Shown here: positions 35,005 through 47,000 of the stretch, piece after piece
How positions within the stretch are numbered: the stretch's first letter is position 1
Layout of the letters: every line of letters begins with the position of its first letter
Assembly (NCBI GenBank): GCA_012932865.1
Contig: SAXG01000004.1
Span: forward strand, 868,001 to 932,000
Length of the DNA: 64,000 nucleotides
Reading direction: 5' to 3'
DNA from: Amylostereum areolatum
Lineage: Eukaryota > Basidiomycota > Agaricomycetes > Russulales > Stereaceae
The notes under the pieces: generated by a model
Told to the model about the DNA's origin: nothing
Database searches by the model: none
What the model saw: the letters and a program-made list of their open reading frames with translations, nothing else
Program-made: the position numbers and the translations under genes

Positions 35005-37231
35005 ATGGCGCCCGTAGAGACCGAATACTACGACCTGGTGCGTCTCCTGCCTCCGACTTCACCCCCACCTTCCGTCCTCCGTCCGCCCTCTCGGAACTCT
35101 CCCTCACCCGCCCCTCCTCTCCCCAGCTCGGCGTCGCCACAGACGTCAATGACACCGACCTCAAGAAGGCCTACCGCAAGGCCGCGATGAAGGTCCTCTC
35201 TCTCTCTCCCCCCGTCCCACCCCCGTCCGCTCATCCCCGATCGCAGTACCATCCCGATAAGAACCCGTCCCCCGACGCCGAAGAGATGTTCAAGGAGATG
35301 AGGTGCGCGCTCCCCGCCCTCTCCGTACTAACCCTCAACCCCCACACACGCTCACCGCGCCTTGCAGCAAAGCATATCAAGTCCTCTCAGATCCCGTGCG
35401 TGCGCCCTCGACCGCCTTGCCCTGCGCCCTGCTGACCCCACCCACCCACGCCTCGATAGAATCTCCGCACGGTGTACGACAAGAACGGGAAGAAGATGGT
35501 CGACAAGGAGGGCGGCGTGAACGTCGAAGACGCCGCCGGGTTCTTCGCCAACGTCTTCGGCGGCGAGCGCTTTAACGACTACGTTCGTCTCCGCCTCCCT
35601 CTTTCCCCTTTCTCCTCTCAACCCTCCCCCTTCCTCCCTTAGATTGGTGAAATATCGCTGATGAAGGAGATGACAAGCGTGGCGTCCACCATGATGACGG
35701 ACGAGGAAAAGGCAGAGCTCGACAAGGAACTAAACGGCACCGTCACCCCTCCCGCCGCATCCCCCTCAGCAACGCCCGCCCCAGGAACAACCCCTGCAGC
35801 CGCCCCGCCCGCGACGCCCGAGTCCAACGGCGCCCCCTCCCCCTCCGCTCCCGCTCCCGCTCCCGCCTCCGACGCGACCCCGGGCCCGGGCGCCTCCGTC
35901 GTCGCCTCCCCCTCCGAGACCGCCTCCGGCACGAGCACGCCCACCGCCGACGGCAAGCCCGCGCCCGCGCCCGTGCCGCCGAAGAAGCGCGGGAAGCTCA
36001 CGCCCGAACAGCGGAAGCAGCTCGAGGAGCACGACCGCGAGCGCAAGCGCGTGATGGAAGATCGCATCAAGATGCTCACCCAGAAGCTCGTCGACCGCCT
36101 CCGTCCGTTCGTGGACGCCAAAGCGCCCGGCGCGAAAGATGATCCAGAGACCCAGGCGTGGGAGACGAAGATGCGCTTGGAGGCGGACGACCTCAAGCTC
36201 GAGAGCTTCGGCGTCGAGGTGCGTCGTTCACACCCGTTTTTTCTCATTCCCTTGTTGCGCCACGGGAGGTCGATTGACGGACGGGTCGGGTCGCAGCTGC
36301 TGCAAGCCATCGGCACCGTATACATCACAAAAGCGACGTCCTTCTTGAAGTCGCGCAAGTTCCTGGGCATGTGCGTCGTATCCCGTTCGATCGGGGGATA
36401 GACCAGCTCGCTGACCGCGACTGCAGCCCTGGATTCTGGTCCCGACTGAAGGAAAAGGGGGCGGTAGCGAAGGACGCGTGGGGTGTCATCGGCAGCGCGT
36501 GCGTGCATCTCGAGCCCATCCCCCGCTCCGGTACTTACTTACTCACCCCCCATCTCATCAGACTGAGCGTGCAACAGGTCATGCAGGTCGGTTGCGGGTT
36601 GCCGTGTCCCGTCTGACGATGTTGGCTCACGGCGGCGGACAGGATATGGAGCGCGTCGCGCAGAAGGGCGAGGCCGGGGAGGAAGAGCTCAAGGCGCTCG
36701 AGGCCGACGTGACCGGCAAGATCCTGCTCGCGTCATGGCGTGGCACTCGGTTCGAGGTCGTCCAGGTCCTACGAGAGGTAAGTCTCCCGACGTTCAACCC
36801 CCCCACCCCCCCCCTGGCCGGTATCATATCATTGACCGACGCGCGCAGGTGGTGGACAACGTCCTCAAGGAGCCCGGAGTCTCGGACAAGATCCTCTACG
36901 ACCGCGCAAGGGTGAGCCGCCGCCGTCGTCGTCGGCTCGTGACGCGTCCGATACGGCGCTAACTCGCGATTTTTTTCCCCAGGGATTGCTCCTTCTTGGC
37001 GCCATCTTCAAGAGCACAGAGGCGGACGAGACGGACGCGGAGCGGAGAGAGCTCGAGCGGCACGTTTTTTTTTGTACTCGCTTTCGTTCGCGCGGTCGCT
37101 GATCGTCGTCTTGCAGGATGGTCGCGGAGGCTGCCAGGCCGAAACGCAAGAGCCACGTTTCCCCGAAGAAGGGACGGTCGACGCCTCCGCGGTCGACGTC
37201 GCCTCCCGCCGCCACCAGCGAGACCTCCTGA
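35005..37231 (+). CDS. J-domain co-chaperone with DnaJ-X-type C-terminal domain (Caj1/Djp1-like)
   Basis: Hsp40 co-chaperone stimulating Hsp70 ATPase. Thirteen exons, the first 35005..35037 and the last 37117..37231, total 1443 nt (480 residues) in a clean frame. The J-domain is at the N-terminus (ETEYYDLLGVATDVNDTDLK, YHPDKNPSPDAEEMFKEM) with the HPD motif intact. After an Ala/Pro-rich linker (about residues 125-200) comes a helical region (KKRGKLTPEQRKQLEEHDRE) and the DnaJ-X-like domain (LLQAIGTVYITKATSFLKSR; WSRLKEKGAVAKDAWGVIGS; ILLASWRGTRFEVVQVLREV). There is no J-protein zinc finger. The last intron (37060..37116) appears to use a GC donor (GCACGT...GCAG), because no GT donor there preserves the frame. 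This layout matches the Caj1/Djp1 class rather than Ydj1. Confidence 0.9.
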
Positions 37232-38389
37232 ACGACTCCCTAATCTATACCTTTTCAGCCTCCCCCCCTCCCCCCTCTCTCCTGGTCTAGGTACATCTCT
37301 TTAGTCTTACCCCCCCCCCCTCCTCTTGGTATAAGTACATAGATGTCGATACGCCCCCCGTCGGTTGGTCTAGACGCACAGACTTTCAACCCCCGTCCCC
37401 TCCTTTCGCGCTCGCGTCGCGTCGCGCCGTCCCTCCTTCCCCCTCTCCATGCGATTCCCCCGCTCTCCTGTTCATATGACGTGGATCCGCCTTCCCCCCC
37501 CCCGTTTGCTGCGTATGTCCTATGTTACACTACTCTCCCTCGTTTGTTTTTCGTTTGCGTCTCCCCCTTGCGTCTCCCTTCTTTTTCTTCCGACCTCCGT
37601 CGGTCGCGATACTTTACTTTACTTTACGTGCGGCGTGCGGGCATTTTGGGTGGATCCGGGTGGGCGGCGGTTTATATGTGGTTGGGGACAGATGCCGCTG
37701 CTTTTAATGGTGATGCGATGCTTTCTTCTAGCACCTTGGCGAATATCTTGGCCGGGTCCGCGAGGATAAGCACGACGTTGGAGTGGATGCATTACGCACA
37801 GAACGACCGTCTTAATCTGAGTAAGGTCCGCCACGGAGACGAGTGGATACTAAGTAATGTGCGCGTTGGACGGCTTCACACCCTCGGAAGCGGTGATGCA
37901 TTGATGGCCAGTCGGTACTACTGGTAGTCCCACGGGCTGGCTGGTTACGAGACTAGCTTCGGAGAGCAGTCTGCGTATCTTCGACTCATGAGTTCGCACA
38001 CAGTGGTGGCGGCAACCAGCTGCATGAGACCATCTCCTCGAAGCAGACGTTCTCCTCGCCCGAAGGATCGGAATCCAGAGCGGAGAGCACGGGTCTGTTT
38101 ATGACTGGCATGCTACCAAGAAACCGAGGCAAGACGAGGCTAAGTAGTTGTGAAGCATATACTTACAAGGTTAGTCAACCGGGAACCAACCACGCTAAAG
38201 CATCCCCGCTCGAAGGGACGCGCTTCCATACTAAGATTAAGCCACCTTCGAAGCTCGAACTGGCACCCCCTGGAGCGTCATTGGCGACGACCAACCGCGA
38301 TCTACAGGCTACTTACCGCGACCCACCCCATCGCCCTTCCTTCGACCGCTTCTCCTTCTCGAAACTGTCGCGGACCTGACGACGATGCA
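37232..38389. other. Spacer with a dispersed repeat
   Basis: Follows the J-domain gene. It holds copy B of the dispersed repeat (37799-37840) and a short actttactttacttt run near 37615. No coding region was recognized. Confidence 0.45.
37799..37840 (+). repeat. Dispersed repeat fragment, copy B
   Basis: Matches 19004-19042 (CAGAACGACCGTCTT at the start, GCCACGGAGAC at the end), in the same orientation and about 18.8 kb away. Confidence 0.6.
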
Positions 38390-39733
38390 CCGTCAGCGCG
38401 GCGCGAACGTTTCACCTACGACGACGAGCGCGGGCGCGGGAGTAAGAGCGTGTGGGACGTACGGACGCGAAGAAGACGGCGTCGTCGAGCGCGCGAAAGC
38501 TCGCGTGCGCGAGGGCCTTGCTCATGGCGAGCATCGCGGCGTGCGCGGCGGGTGTGGCGGACGCGTCGGCGAACCCGACGGTGTGGTTGCCGCTGCCTTC
38601 CGGGGCGGGGATATCTGAGGGTGGGGTGGGGGAGGGTTCAGACGCGACAAAGGGGGGGGGGAGGAGGAAGGGACGTGGGCACGTACGAAAGTTCGGATGG
38701 AAGGCGGGTACGACTGGGGGTAGTCAGTTGGATGATGCGTGGAGGGAGATGATGATGTCGCATACCATAAGATACGTTGCCCTGTTTTTTCAGGGACGGG
38801 ATGTGAGGATGGAGAGGGGAAGAGGGAGTGGAGTGGAGTGGAGGACGCACGAAATCGGTCGAGGCGGACATCTGCGAGGGGTCGATGAAGGTGGTCGGGA
38901 TACCGTAACGCTCGCGGGAGGTGGCTGCGAGGGTCTCCGCTGTCCGTAAGTAACCGAGTCAGTCGGTCGGTCGGTCGGTCGTACGGGGACGCAGGATGTG
39001 GACGGCACCTAATGGACGGTTCTGGCGGACGTCGTAGTAGGCCGACGTCTGAACCAGCTTGTACTCGCATCCCGTCGCAAGCGCGGCCGCTCTGGATGTG
39101 TCCGTAAGTTAACGATAGGATGGCAAGCACGCGGCGGAAGGATCGACGCACTTCAAACAGTTGACCACCCGTTCCCGCAGGACGTCGACTTCGGCCCACG
39201 TCGGGGCGCGCGTGATCCACTTCATCCTCGCATAGTCCGGTATCACTGTGTCGACGCGTCAGTATCGGTCGAGCGTCCACGCAGAAGGAAGGAGGGATAC
39301 CGTTGGCGGCCCAATCGCGCCCGAAGACCGTTCCGTGGACGCGATGGGTGGGCAGGATCTGTTGGCGGAGGACGGAGATGGAGCTGTAGGCTAGGAAGGC
39401 GGCGTCCAGGGAATTGACGCCTTGCCACGGCGCGGCGCTCGCGTGCGCGCTACCAGTCAACCTTCAGCGTCGACGGTTAGCGTGGAGAGGGGACGATGAG
39501 GGCGTACGTGCGGCCAAAGTACTCGACCTCGAGGGACTGCATTGCGAGCCCGGAGCCAACCTGGAACGCTTGGGACGGCCCGGGAGCAGGATGGCACCTG
39601 TGGAAAAGCGGCGTGGGTCAGCCGGAAACCTTTTGTGGTGGAGAGCGGGGGGGGGGGGGGGGGGGAGAGGACGCTGACATGACGCAGACGTCCATGTCGT
39701 CGTATGCGCCGTGGTCGACGAGGATCGCTTTCC
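38390..39733 (-). pseudogene. 5'-truncated M20-family peptidase/amidohydrolase (ACY1L2/aminoacylase-like)
   Basis: Zinc-dependent amidohydrolase of the M20 family. What remains begins abruptly at SKGKAILVDHGAYDDMDVCV and continues with CHPAPGPSQAFQVGSGLAMQ, the conserved GSAHASAAPWQGVNSLDAAF dimerization-domain signature, THRVHGTVFGRDWAAN, VIPDYARMKWITRAPTWAEV and GSGNHTVGFADASATPAAHA near the C-terminus, spliced over short introns. The N-terminal 150 or so residues normally holding the metal ligands and catalytic Asp/Glu are missing. Upstream of the break (about 39728-39737) the plus strand is immediately SRPK-kinase coding sequence. The exact C-terminal stop is uncertain (about 38390-38410). 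Apart from the truncation the frame looks preserved, so the break may be recent. Confidence 0.8.
39647..39665. repeat. Poly-G tract of 19 bases
   Basis: An uninterrupted G run on the plus strand. On the minus strand it is a poly-C tract inside the first preserved intron of the truncated peptidase gene. Its true length may be unreliable. Confidence 0.85.
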
Positions 39734-40581
39734 CTTTTGACTGTTCCATGTCTACGGACGACCTCAGCAGGCTCCTCGTGGCCGACCCGTCCCGGAGGCA
39801 TCTCCCAGAAGCATCTCCCGACGGGTTTCTTCAGGCAGCCGCCTCACAGCCACTTCCACCCCCTACGTTCGAGAAGATCATGCAGAGCACATTTGTCGTG
39901 GCCGACTTTGGTTACGGTTGGTTGACGATCATTTTCTGTGACAAGTACCGTTGCTGAATTAACTCCAACAGCCCAGCCTCCAGGCGACCACACGGCGAAG
40001 AAATCAGTCCTCTGTATCTTCGCGCTCCTGAAGTAATGCTTGGGGGACCGTGGGACGAGAAGGTGGACATCTGGATGTTTGGATGCTTGGTGCCGCGCTT
40101 CTCTTGTTTCATGGCGGATGTAGGTTGGCTAACGGACGGTCAAGATTTTCGAGCTCGTGGTCGGCTGTCCTCTCTTCAAATGGGAGCCGAACGCGAAGCA
40201 CGATCTCGACGCGCCGACCAGCATGCTGTATCAGATGTTGTGTTACACGTGCGACGATGTCCCCGAGGAGCAGCTCACCGCCGGCAGGAATTCAGGTCGA
40301 TACTTCGGGTCTGACTGTGCGTGCTCACACTAGCTTGCGATCTCTGTACACTTACTCTGACTGTCGACTCGCCCGCGGTCGTACATGCAGGCGACCTGAT
40401 GGCCAAACCGCCGATCGTCAACTATCCCTTCATCTATTCCATCAGAGCTTACAAGGTCTTGGAGAGAGAAGATCAACTCTCCACCGCCGATATCATGCAT
40501 AGGTGTTTGCGCATTAATCCGGCACGTCGAGCAAGTGCCGCTGAGTTGCTGTCCGACCCTTGGTTCGATGGTATCGAGTAG
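39734..40581 (+). pseudogene. SRPK-like protein kinase, copy 1, lacking the N-lobe and catalytic loop
   Basis: Starts inside the kinase domain with FDCSMSTDDLSRLLVADPSR and runs to the normal stop (WFDGIE, TAG at 40579). Preserved parts include the DFG-equivalent VVADFGYG, LRAPEVMLGGPWDEKVDIWM, the SMLYQMLCYTCDDVPEE segment and the C-terminal HRCLRINPARRASAAELLSD. The N-lobe, VAIK lysine and HRD-type catalytic loop are absent because the sequence upstream is the antisense of the M20 peptidase. One base is missing near 39996, between DHTA and EEISPLYLRAPE. Compared with copy 2 at 40974 the coding parts are clearly homologous but diverged at many sites, so the tandem duplication is not recent. 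It cannot be a functional kinase. Confidence 0.85.
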
Positions 40582-40973
40582 GGGCGATGTTGCACTTCAT
40601 CGGTAAATGTGCCCAGGTAGATCATTGCATAACGATGACTAGCAATCCCAACTCATACGCTTTTCCATCCTGTGTGTTGTACTCGTAAACATGATATTCA
40701 ATTGCGCGTAAGTATCGCCGTAAGTATCGCCATAAGTATTCAATTGACACTTGGCGTCTCATGGACTTAGATCTAGAACACAGTGAAAATCATACGGACG
40801 GTAAGTATGTAAGTCATCATACGATCGACGAACTCGACTGTAACTACAAGGCGCCACAAGGACGCACAAACTGAGAGATATCGAATAAAAACTCATAACT
40901 TGAGGGATTGTCGAGGAACTCCACCAGAACTCCACATCACTAGGTTGGCAGTGATCACTCGGCAACCACCGAC
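40582..40973. other. Spacer between the two kinase copies
   Basis: 392 nt without coding signal. It has a short gtaagtatcgcc repeat near 40708-40740 and should contain the promoter of copy 2. Confidence 0.45.
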
Positions 40974-42581
40974 ATGACTGCTTCTGCCAGCTTCCGCCTC
41001 CGTCTTGCCTCCCGTCACTGTTCTCGTGCATCTATCGTTTACTACCCTTTTCAACTTACGCTGCCTGCCATGCTGCTGATGTCGGATCCCGCCATAGATT
41101 CTTCGGGGCCGACCAATCGGCGTGTGGTCGTCGATGCTACTACTGGCAAAGAGGAAGTTGCATTGGTTTTCGTCGAAGAGCCGCTCGGTATGCCAGCCAA
41201 TGAAGGTTACGGATGGCCTCAACTGGAATTCGGAGAAGCCGTTGGTCCAGATAACCGCTATATTGTCTGCAGAAAGCTGGGCTGGGGCATGTATTCAAGC
41301 ACTTGGCTTGCTCGTGACCAGAGGTACGCGCCACACTGTACTTACTACATACAGTGGTAGCTGGCCCTGTCTCTTCACCACTGAACGTTCGCAGTGACAA
41401 TGCATACGTCGCTCTCAAAATTCTTAACGGCAATAGCACTGAACGCTATCGGAAGGGGCACCTTTGGGAGCGTGAGGCTCTAGAACGAGTGTCGTCACCC
41501 CCGTCAAGTCAACACTGTTTGCGCCTTTTGTCCCATTTCACCTTTACCGGGAAGGGTAGCGCAGGAGAACATCTGTGTTTGGTCACCCCGGTGCTCGGTG
41601 GAGATGTGAAGGAACTCCTCCACAAGTGTGGATTATACGAGGGCAAACGGCACTTCTTCCCATTGCCTCTTGCCAAACATGTCCTCAAACATGTTCTTCG
41701 CGGAATAGCCCACGCACATAGCCGCGGAGTGGTACATACTGATTTAAAGCTAGATAACTTCTTCTTCGACTGCCCCATGTCTAGGACCGACTTGGAAGAC
41801 CTTCTCAAAGCTGACTCGTCTCGGCGGCATCCTCCAGAAGACTCTTTCGATGGGGTCGTGCAGGCCGCGGTATCGCAGCCGCTTCCGCTTCCTACTCTTG
41901 AAGAAGCTATGGAGAAAACGTTTTTGGTTGGCGACTTTGGCTCCGGTCAGTTAACCCCTACTATGCTGTTGTCCCATCTGCTGATTTCCCACAACAGCTC
42001 AGTCTCGGGTCGATCACATAACCAACAGTATATGTCCCATGGTGTTTCGCCCTCCTGAAATAATACTCGGGGGACCTTGGGACGAAAAGGTGGACATATG
42101 GATGTTCGGATGTTTGGTGCGTGGCTTCCTTTCGTTTTATCTATTGCCTGACGTATGCTCATTAAGGTGTTCGAACTTGTCGTCGGCTGCCATCTCTTCC
42201 GTTGTCAACCGAGCCCGTCACTTAATTTGGATGAACCAAGTAATATGCTATATCAGATGTTGTGATACACCTGCGACGACATGTATGCAGCACAGCTCAC
42301 GGCCAGCCGACTAGCTCCCCTGTATTTTAACTCGGATTGTATGTGCTCTGATCTATCTGCGACTCTTAAAACCCCTCACACGCAACCTAGGCGAGCTTAA
42401 AACCAAACCGGAGATCCGTCTCATACCCTTTCAGTTTTCTATCAGACCTTACAAGGTCTTAAAGGAGGAGGACGTCATAGCCACGGCCGACCTTATGCAT
42501 AGGTGTATGCGTATAGACCCAGCAGATCGGGAAAGTGCTGCTGACTTGCTGTCCGACCCATGGTTCGATGGCGTTGAGTAG
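40974..42581 (+). pseudogene. SRPK-like protein kinase, copy 2, complete except for one in-frame TGA
   Basis: Exons 40974..41323, 41395..41945, 41998..42116, 42167..42338 and 42391..42581 add up to 461 codons in one consistent frame. Features: a poorly conserved N-terminal region, LGWGMYSSTWLARDQ (glycine loop), YVALKIL (VAIK lysine), GVVHTDLKLDNFFFD (catalytic loop with HTD in place of HRD), FLVGDFGSA (DFG), RPPEIILGGPWDEKVDIWMF and the C-terminal SDPWFDGVE. SRPK-type kinases of this kind are expanded in Agaricomycetes. Codon TGA at 42263..42265 lies where copy 1 has TGT (Cys), so the product would stop about 85 residues early, inside the C-lobe. Everything after it is still in frame, so this is a single nonsense change or a base-call error. 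Confidence 0.82.
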
Positions 42582-42815
42582 ATCTGTACTCACCATCCAC
42601 CGATGGGTTGTTGTCGTCTATGTGATCCTGAGTTTCAATGCGAGTTTTGCCATATGAAGTAGCCGCGCGCGGAAGCCGCAAAAATACATAAGAGATTCTA
42701 TCCCAAGTCTACATATACGATTCACGAACCAACGAAAATGTCGCATATGGATACGTCAAGCGTGCAGAATCAAGGACTCGACACCAGCTCTCGTACATTG
42801 TTACCACCTTCGCCT

Positions 42816-44030
42816 TCATCCTGCCCTCCTTGCGTCCCTAAGTCCTCTCCGACCTGGCGAACCCCCATCTGAATCTGAACTTGAGTCTGAATCTGAAGGT
42901 TCTGCTCTGGTATCCCCAGGAACATGTCCGCCAGAGCTAGGCCCCGCTTTTCCCTTTCCACCCATCGCGCTTCCGAGTTTCGCCCAAATTGAGGGCTCGG
43001 GTTGTACACCGGCGTCCTCCACGCTCAACCCCACGCGGAAGTTCCCCATGCGCGAAGCCAGCCGGGCAACGTCAGCGTGTTGCAAGGAAGTGCCACCCAT
43101 TGCAGGCTGGTCACCCACGCGATCGACTAGAATGCGGATGTCGTGCCGCGAGGACGAGATAACGCGTGCATGGCGGGAAAGTCCAGGTAGCAGGTCAATC
43201 TTTCCATGACGAGTGTGGATATCCACGGTGCCGGAGAATGTAGGCGGGAGGAGAAGAGTAGAGTTGCCTCTGCTGCTATACACCTCGATGTCAACGATTT
43301 GTCCCGGACTTTTTTCAAACTAGATGGTTCGTCAGCTCGCCATGTCCGTATGGTACTATAACTTCAGCGAACAGGACGCACAAGGTCAATAAAGACATTT
43401 CCGTTTCGGGTGGTGGCCCGCACGGTAGACTTGGTTGGATATTTGCCCACGAAGCCCAGATCGGCGACGATCGCCCCTTGTAGAGAGTCGAACGATACAT
43501 TCGGTTCGACACCGCCAGTTTGGAGCCCGTCGGAGAGGCGGGCTCGCCGGGTTTCCCTCCTTCTCCTTCTCTGAACGAAAGCTTGAAGGACTTCCGCTAG
43601 AATGCCCGGCGGCGGCGGCGGCATCGAGGGATCGATACGCCAGGACCCTGAGTGATTTGTGTCGATGGATGGAATATATGTATATAGGACGCGGAAGACG
43701 CACCTGATATGCCTTCATAAAGTGAGGAAAGAGATAGCCGTCCGACGATGGGACCTAGGACACGAGGCGGAGCCCCTGCTGCTGGGCCACGGACGTGTAG
43801 GGGATCAAGTTGAGCCTGAGAGGATCGGCGCTGTATGTCGTCTAGCTCTTGGAGGCTACCGGTGGAGGGGACGGCCAGAGAGGGACTGCTATGATGCGTA
43901 TATGCGGGAGGAGGTTGTGCAACGACCTGCATGATACTGTCAGCTGACTGAAACCCTAGCCAAACAGGAAACATACGGTGTTCGGCATATCGAAATCGCG
44001 TGCGGACTTCTCATCATCTATGAGCATCAT
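42816..44030 (-). CDS. DUF7330-like uncharacterized protein
   Basis: Start MMLIDDEKSARDFDMPNT at 44030; about four exons with joins near 43975/43926, 43710/43630 and 43385/43317; stop at 42816. The middle contains repeated beta-strand-like lines of the kind found in DUF4097/DUF7330 adhesin-like domains (NVSFDSLQGAIVADLGFVGK, STVRATTRNGNVFIDL, TFSGTVDIHTRHGKIDLLPG). The first 70 residues are Pro/Ser-rich and the C-terminus is acidic and Ser-rich (SDSDSSSDSDGG). There is no signal peptide or membrane segment. Function is unknown and family membership is an inference from the repeated pattern. Confidence 0.65.
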
Positions 44031-47000
44031 GATTGTGAGTGGGACAGTGGAGGAGTAGAAGGAATGGGATAGGCATCTACCTCAGATTTATATACAAGTC
44101 GTGTCTGAAGCTGGCGCTGAGGGCTGAACACTGCGCATCGTTTGATGTCCAGTCATTCGAAGTCCACCGCAGGGCTGCGCTTCGCGCCATGCACTTATTG
44201 TGCGATGATGTCTAGATTGAAACATTCTAAAGATAGTCCGTTTGTGTGCGCGGAAAGTCGGAGGCTGCGCATGCCAGAGAGGAAGGCATCGCGATCCATA
44301 CAAGGGCAGTGAGGTGATCCAGTTGAGTAAAAGGAAACTTGGGTTGGATCGATGCCGCGAATTCTGGTACATAGGGAGCAGAAATCACGGCTTGAAGATA
44401 TTATGAAGTTCAAGAGAGAGACATGGTGCAAAGATTCGTACTCAGAGGGTGTCGGTCTTTCGAAGTCCCGTTGCCGTAACCTTTATTTAGGGTTCGGACG
44501 AATTGACCTGCGCGTGCACACCGGCCTCTCCGTCTTCGTCTCAGACTCTCAGTCGACCATGGTTCGTTCAACACCGCCAACCACAACCCGGTCGACGCGG
44601 ATCTCCCCTTTCCCCTTTTTCCAGAGAAACTCTTATCCAGCGTTGCTGAATATCTCGACTTGCTGAAGATCGGAAAGTTGTACGGGTCCTGGTCGCCGTT
44701 AGGGCTCATTTGGTGCGTCCCTTTGCAGCACAACAGAACGTCAATTGCTCTAACATACGGCCCAAATTGCATGTGACGAAGAACGTTATCACAAGGATTG
44801 AATATTAATGCACCAGTAGGTTGCGCTGTGCATGCATACCATCCTAAAGGATCCCGGTTCTTATGACAGAACCACAGGACGCGACGATCTTTCAAATCTC
44901 AAAGTTTCACGGCACCCATTCGCGGGCTATACTAGTGCGCAACGTGCCGCGCAGTCCAACCTAAGGGCGTCCATGCGTTGAGACACCCATGAAAAGACGG
45001 CGACTTCCACCACATCCACATGAACCAAACGCCCCCAGATTCGCGGTCGGGTTTGCGAGGTAGTATACATACGTTTTTCATACCGAGGTCCTCTCAGACG
45101 CTAACACTAGCTGCGCTTCGGCTTAGCGGAACCCTCCAACAATATTACCTTTCACCACGCGAAACTTGGCGCTTCAGACGGGCGTCTTCGTTTCCTCTTG
45201 ACCCCAACTACATGCCATTTATCGCTTGTCCAAGATTTATGTCCCTATAAATTGTCTTCTCCTTTCACATCCTCACGCATCCTGCCGCCAAGTACGTGGT
45301 CGCTCACTCTTATAACAAGAGACGAGAGTGCCAACCACAATATCTCCTTGCCCGCAGGAAGTCGCCGGCGCTTGTCTTTGTGGTAAGTTAGCCTCTGTGT
45401 ACCCCCACTTGCAAGTGGAGGTTTGCACGGGTTGGCCTTCACGCTATACAATTTAAAGCCATTGTCGCCTCGGGCTGTGTATGCCCAGCTTGGTCAATAA
45501 TGCATCTCAGAGGGTCGAAAGGACTGGAGCCTACTGGACTGTCTGTCTCTGTGTTCAACATTTTCGAAGTCCTCAAGGAGATTATGCGGTATGTGTGCCC
45601 ATTTTTCATCTTATTTACCCCCACGCTTGACATTATTCGCTCCGTTCGTTCCCTTCAATCATTCTTAACCCCCTCTTCGTTATCATACTCTTCTAATCCG
45701 TGCTGTCAACATGCCGTGTGCCCCTTCGCCGTTTCGCGTGCTGACTCGGTTCTCGTTCACAGGTCCATTTGCAAGCACATTGGGAAATCACATCTTCTGA
45801 ATTGTCAGCTTCCCAATTGCACGTTCCGACAATGGGTGTCGGACAACAGGCGAGACAACTTTGCATAACAGAACTCCAGACGGCGCGTGGCAAGCTCGCC
45901 GTAACACAAAGGTGCTCCAAATCAGGATCCTTCCGATGGAGGTAGGGTAGCACGTTTTTTGTATTGCTCGCTCGGTATACAACATTGAAGCCTTTGGAAG
46001 GAGGCGGTGCGCCGCTATCACGCCCGCGAGTCAAGTGTTCAAACGTGCAACGTTCAACCCAAACGCCGCCCAACAATGTTGAATCAAACACCCCTGATAG
46101 ATCCAAGGCTTGGTGTTATGGAGCGATGATTGATTCCGGGACGTACCTATCGTTTGCCCAAAACGAAGTGAGTGCACATACTTTATTTGATGCGTACTGG
46201 AAGTCTAACTTGCTGGCCGAGTTAGTCTCCGCATTGATGGTGGTGGTGCGCCACCGGAAACCACTGGCTGTCATGCTCGACGCTAGCGAGCCCATTTCTC
46301 CGCGTATGCATCCGGACAAATTTGCGCTCCTAGACACTAGTATCAATGCCTACCTCCGCGTCGGGCATAAGTGTAGTCTTGAGTTTCCCGCGATCCATCG
46401 GCATGCTTCTTTCCACGGCCGTGGTCGTGGGCTTCCCCTCGGAGGGTATTACTGGCCATTTCCATTGCTCGCTTCGGGAGGTTTCTAGCCATGTGGGTAG
46501 CCTTCGAACATCTCGGGCAAGTCTTCAATACCAGTCTACATGCAGCACGAGTTTCTCGCCTGCGCTCCAACGGTATATATCGGTGTCATTCATGGCGTTT
46601 TTACACTGACTTGCAAGTCGGACTCTAGAAGGAGAGTGTGCAAGTGTACCGTACGGAATGGTTTGCCCGAGGTGGCCATCGTTGAGACACGCTGGTCCGA
46701 TGGATTTTCCAACTTCTCGAGGGCAAGGTGTTCATTTTCTTCTTATGCTTCCTTGAGACAGAAAGGTTAGTTTGGGGGGAAGCAGGGGTTGCTATGTCGA
46801 TAATCGAGGTTCTTATGCGCGCATAACGGCTCTCAGGTCCTGGTCACTTCTGGGTCTTCAAGCTTCAAGCTTCAAGCTTCAACGTGAATACTTTCCCGCC
46901 AAGAATACATTGTCCGTTCATAAGAAGATCAATGCCCCCACCATGTGTTTAATCCGACTCCCAGCTTCCAGGCTAGTTCATCGGACTCGCAGCCGTTATC

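Noticed and set aside
42263..42265. UGA aligned with Cys in the SRPK-like kinase as a possible selenocysteine codon
   Set aside because: Dikarya are not known to carry selenocysteine machinery, this Cys is not a redox site in kinases, and no SECIS-like element was looked for successfully. A nonsense change or base error is simpler.
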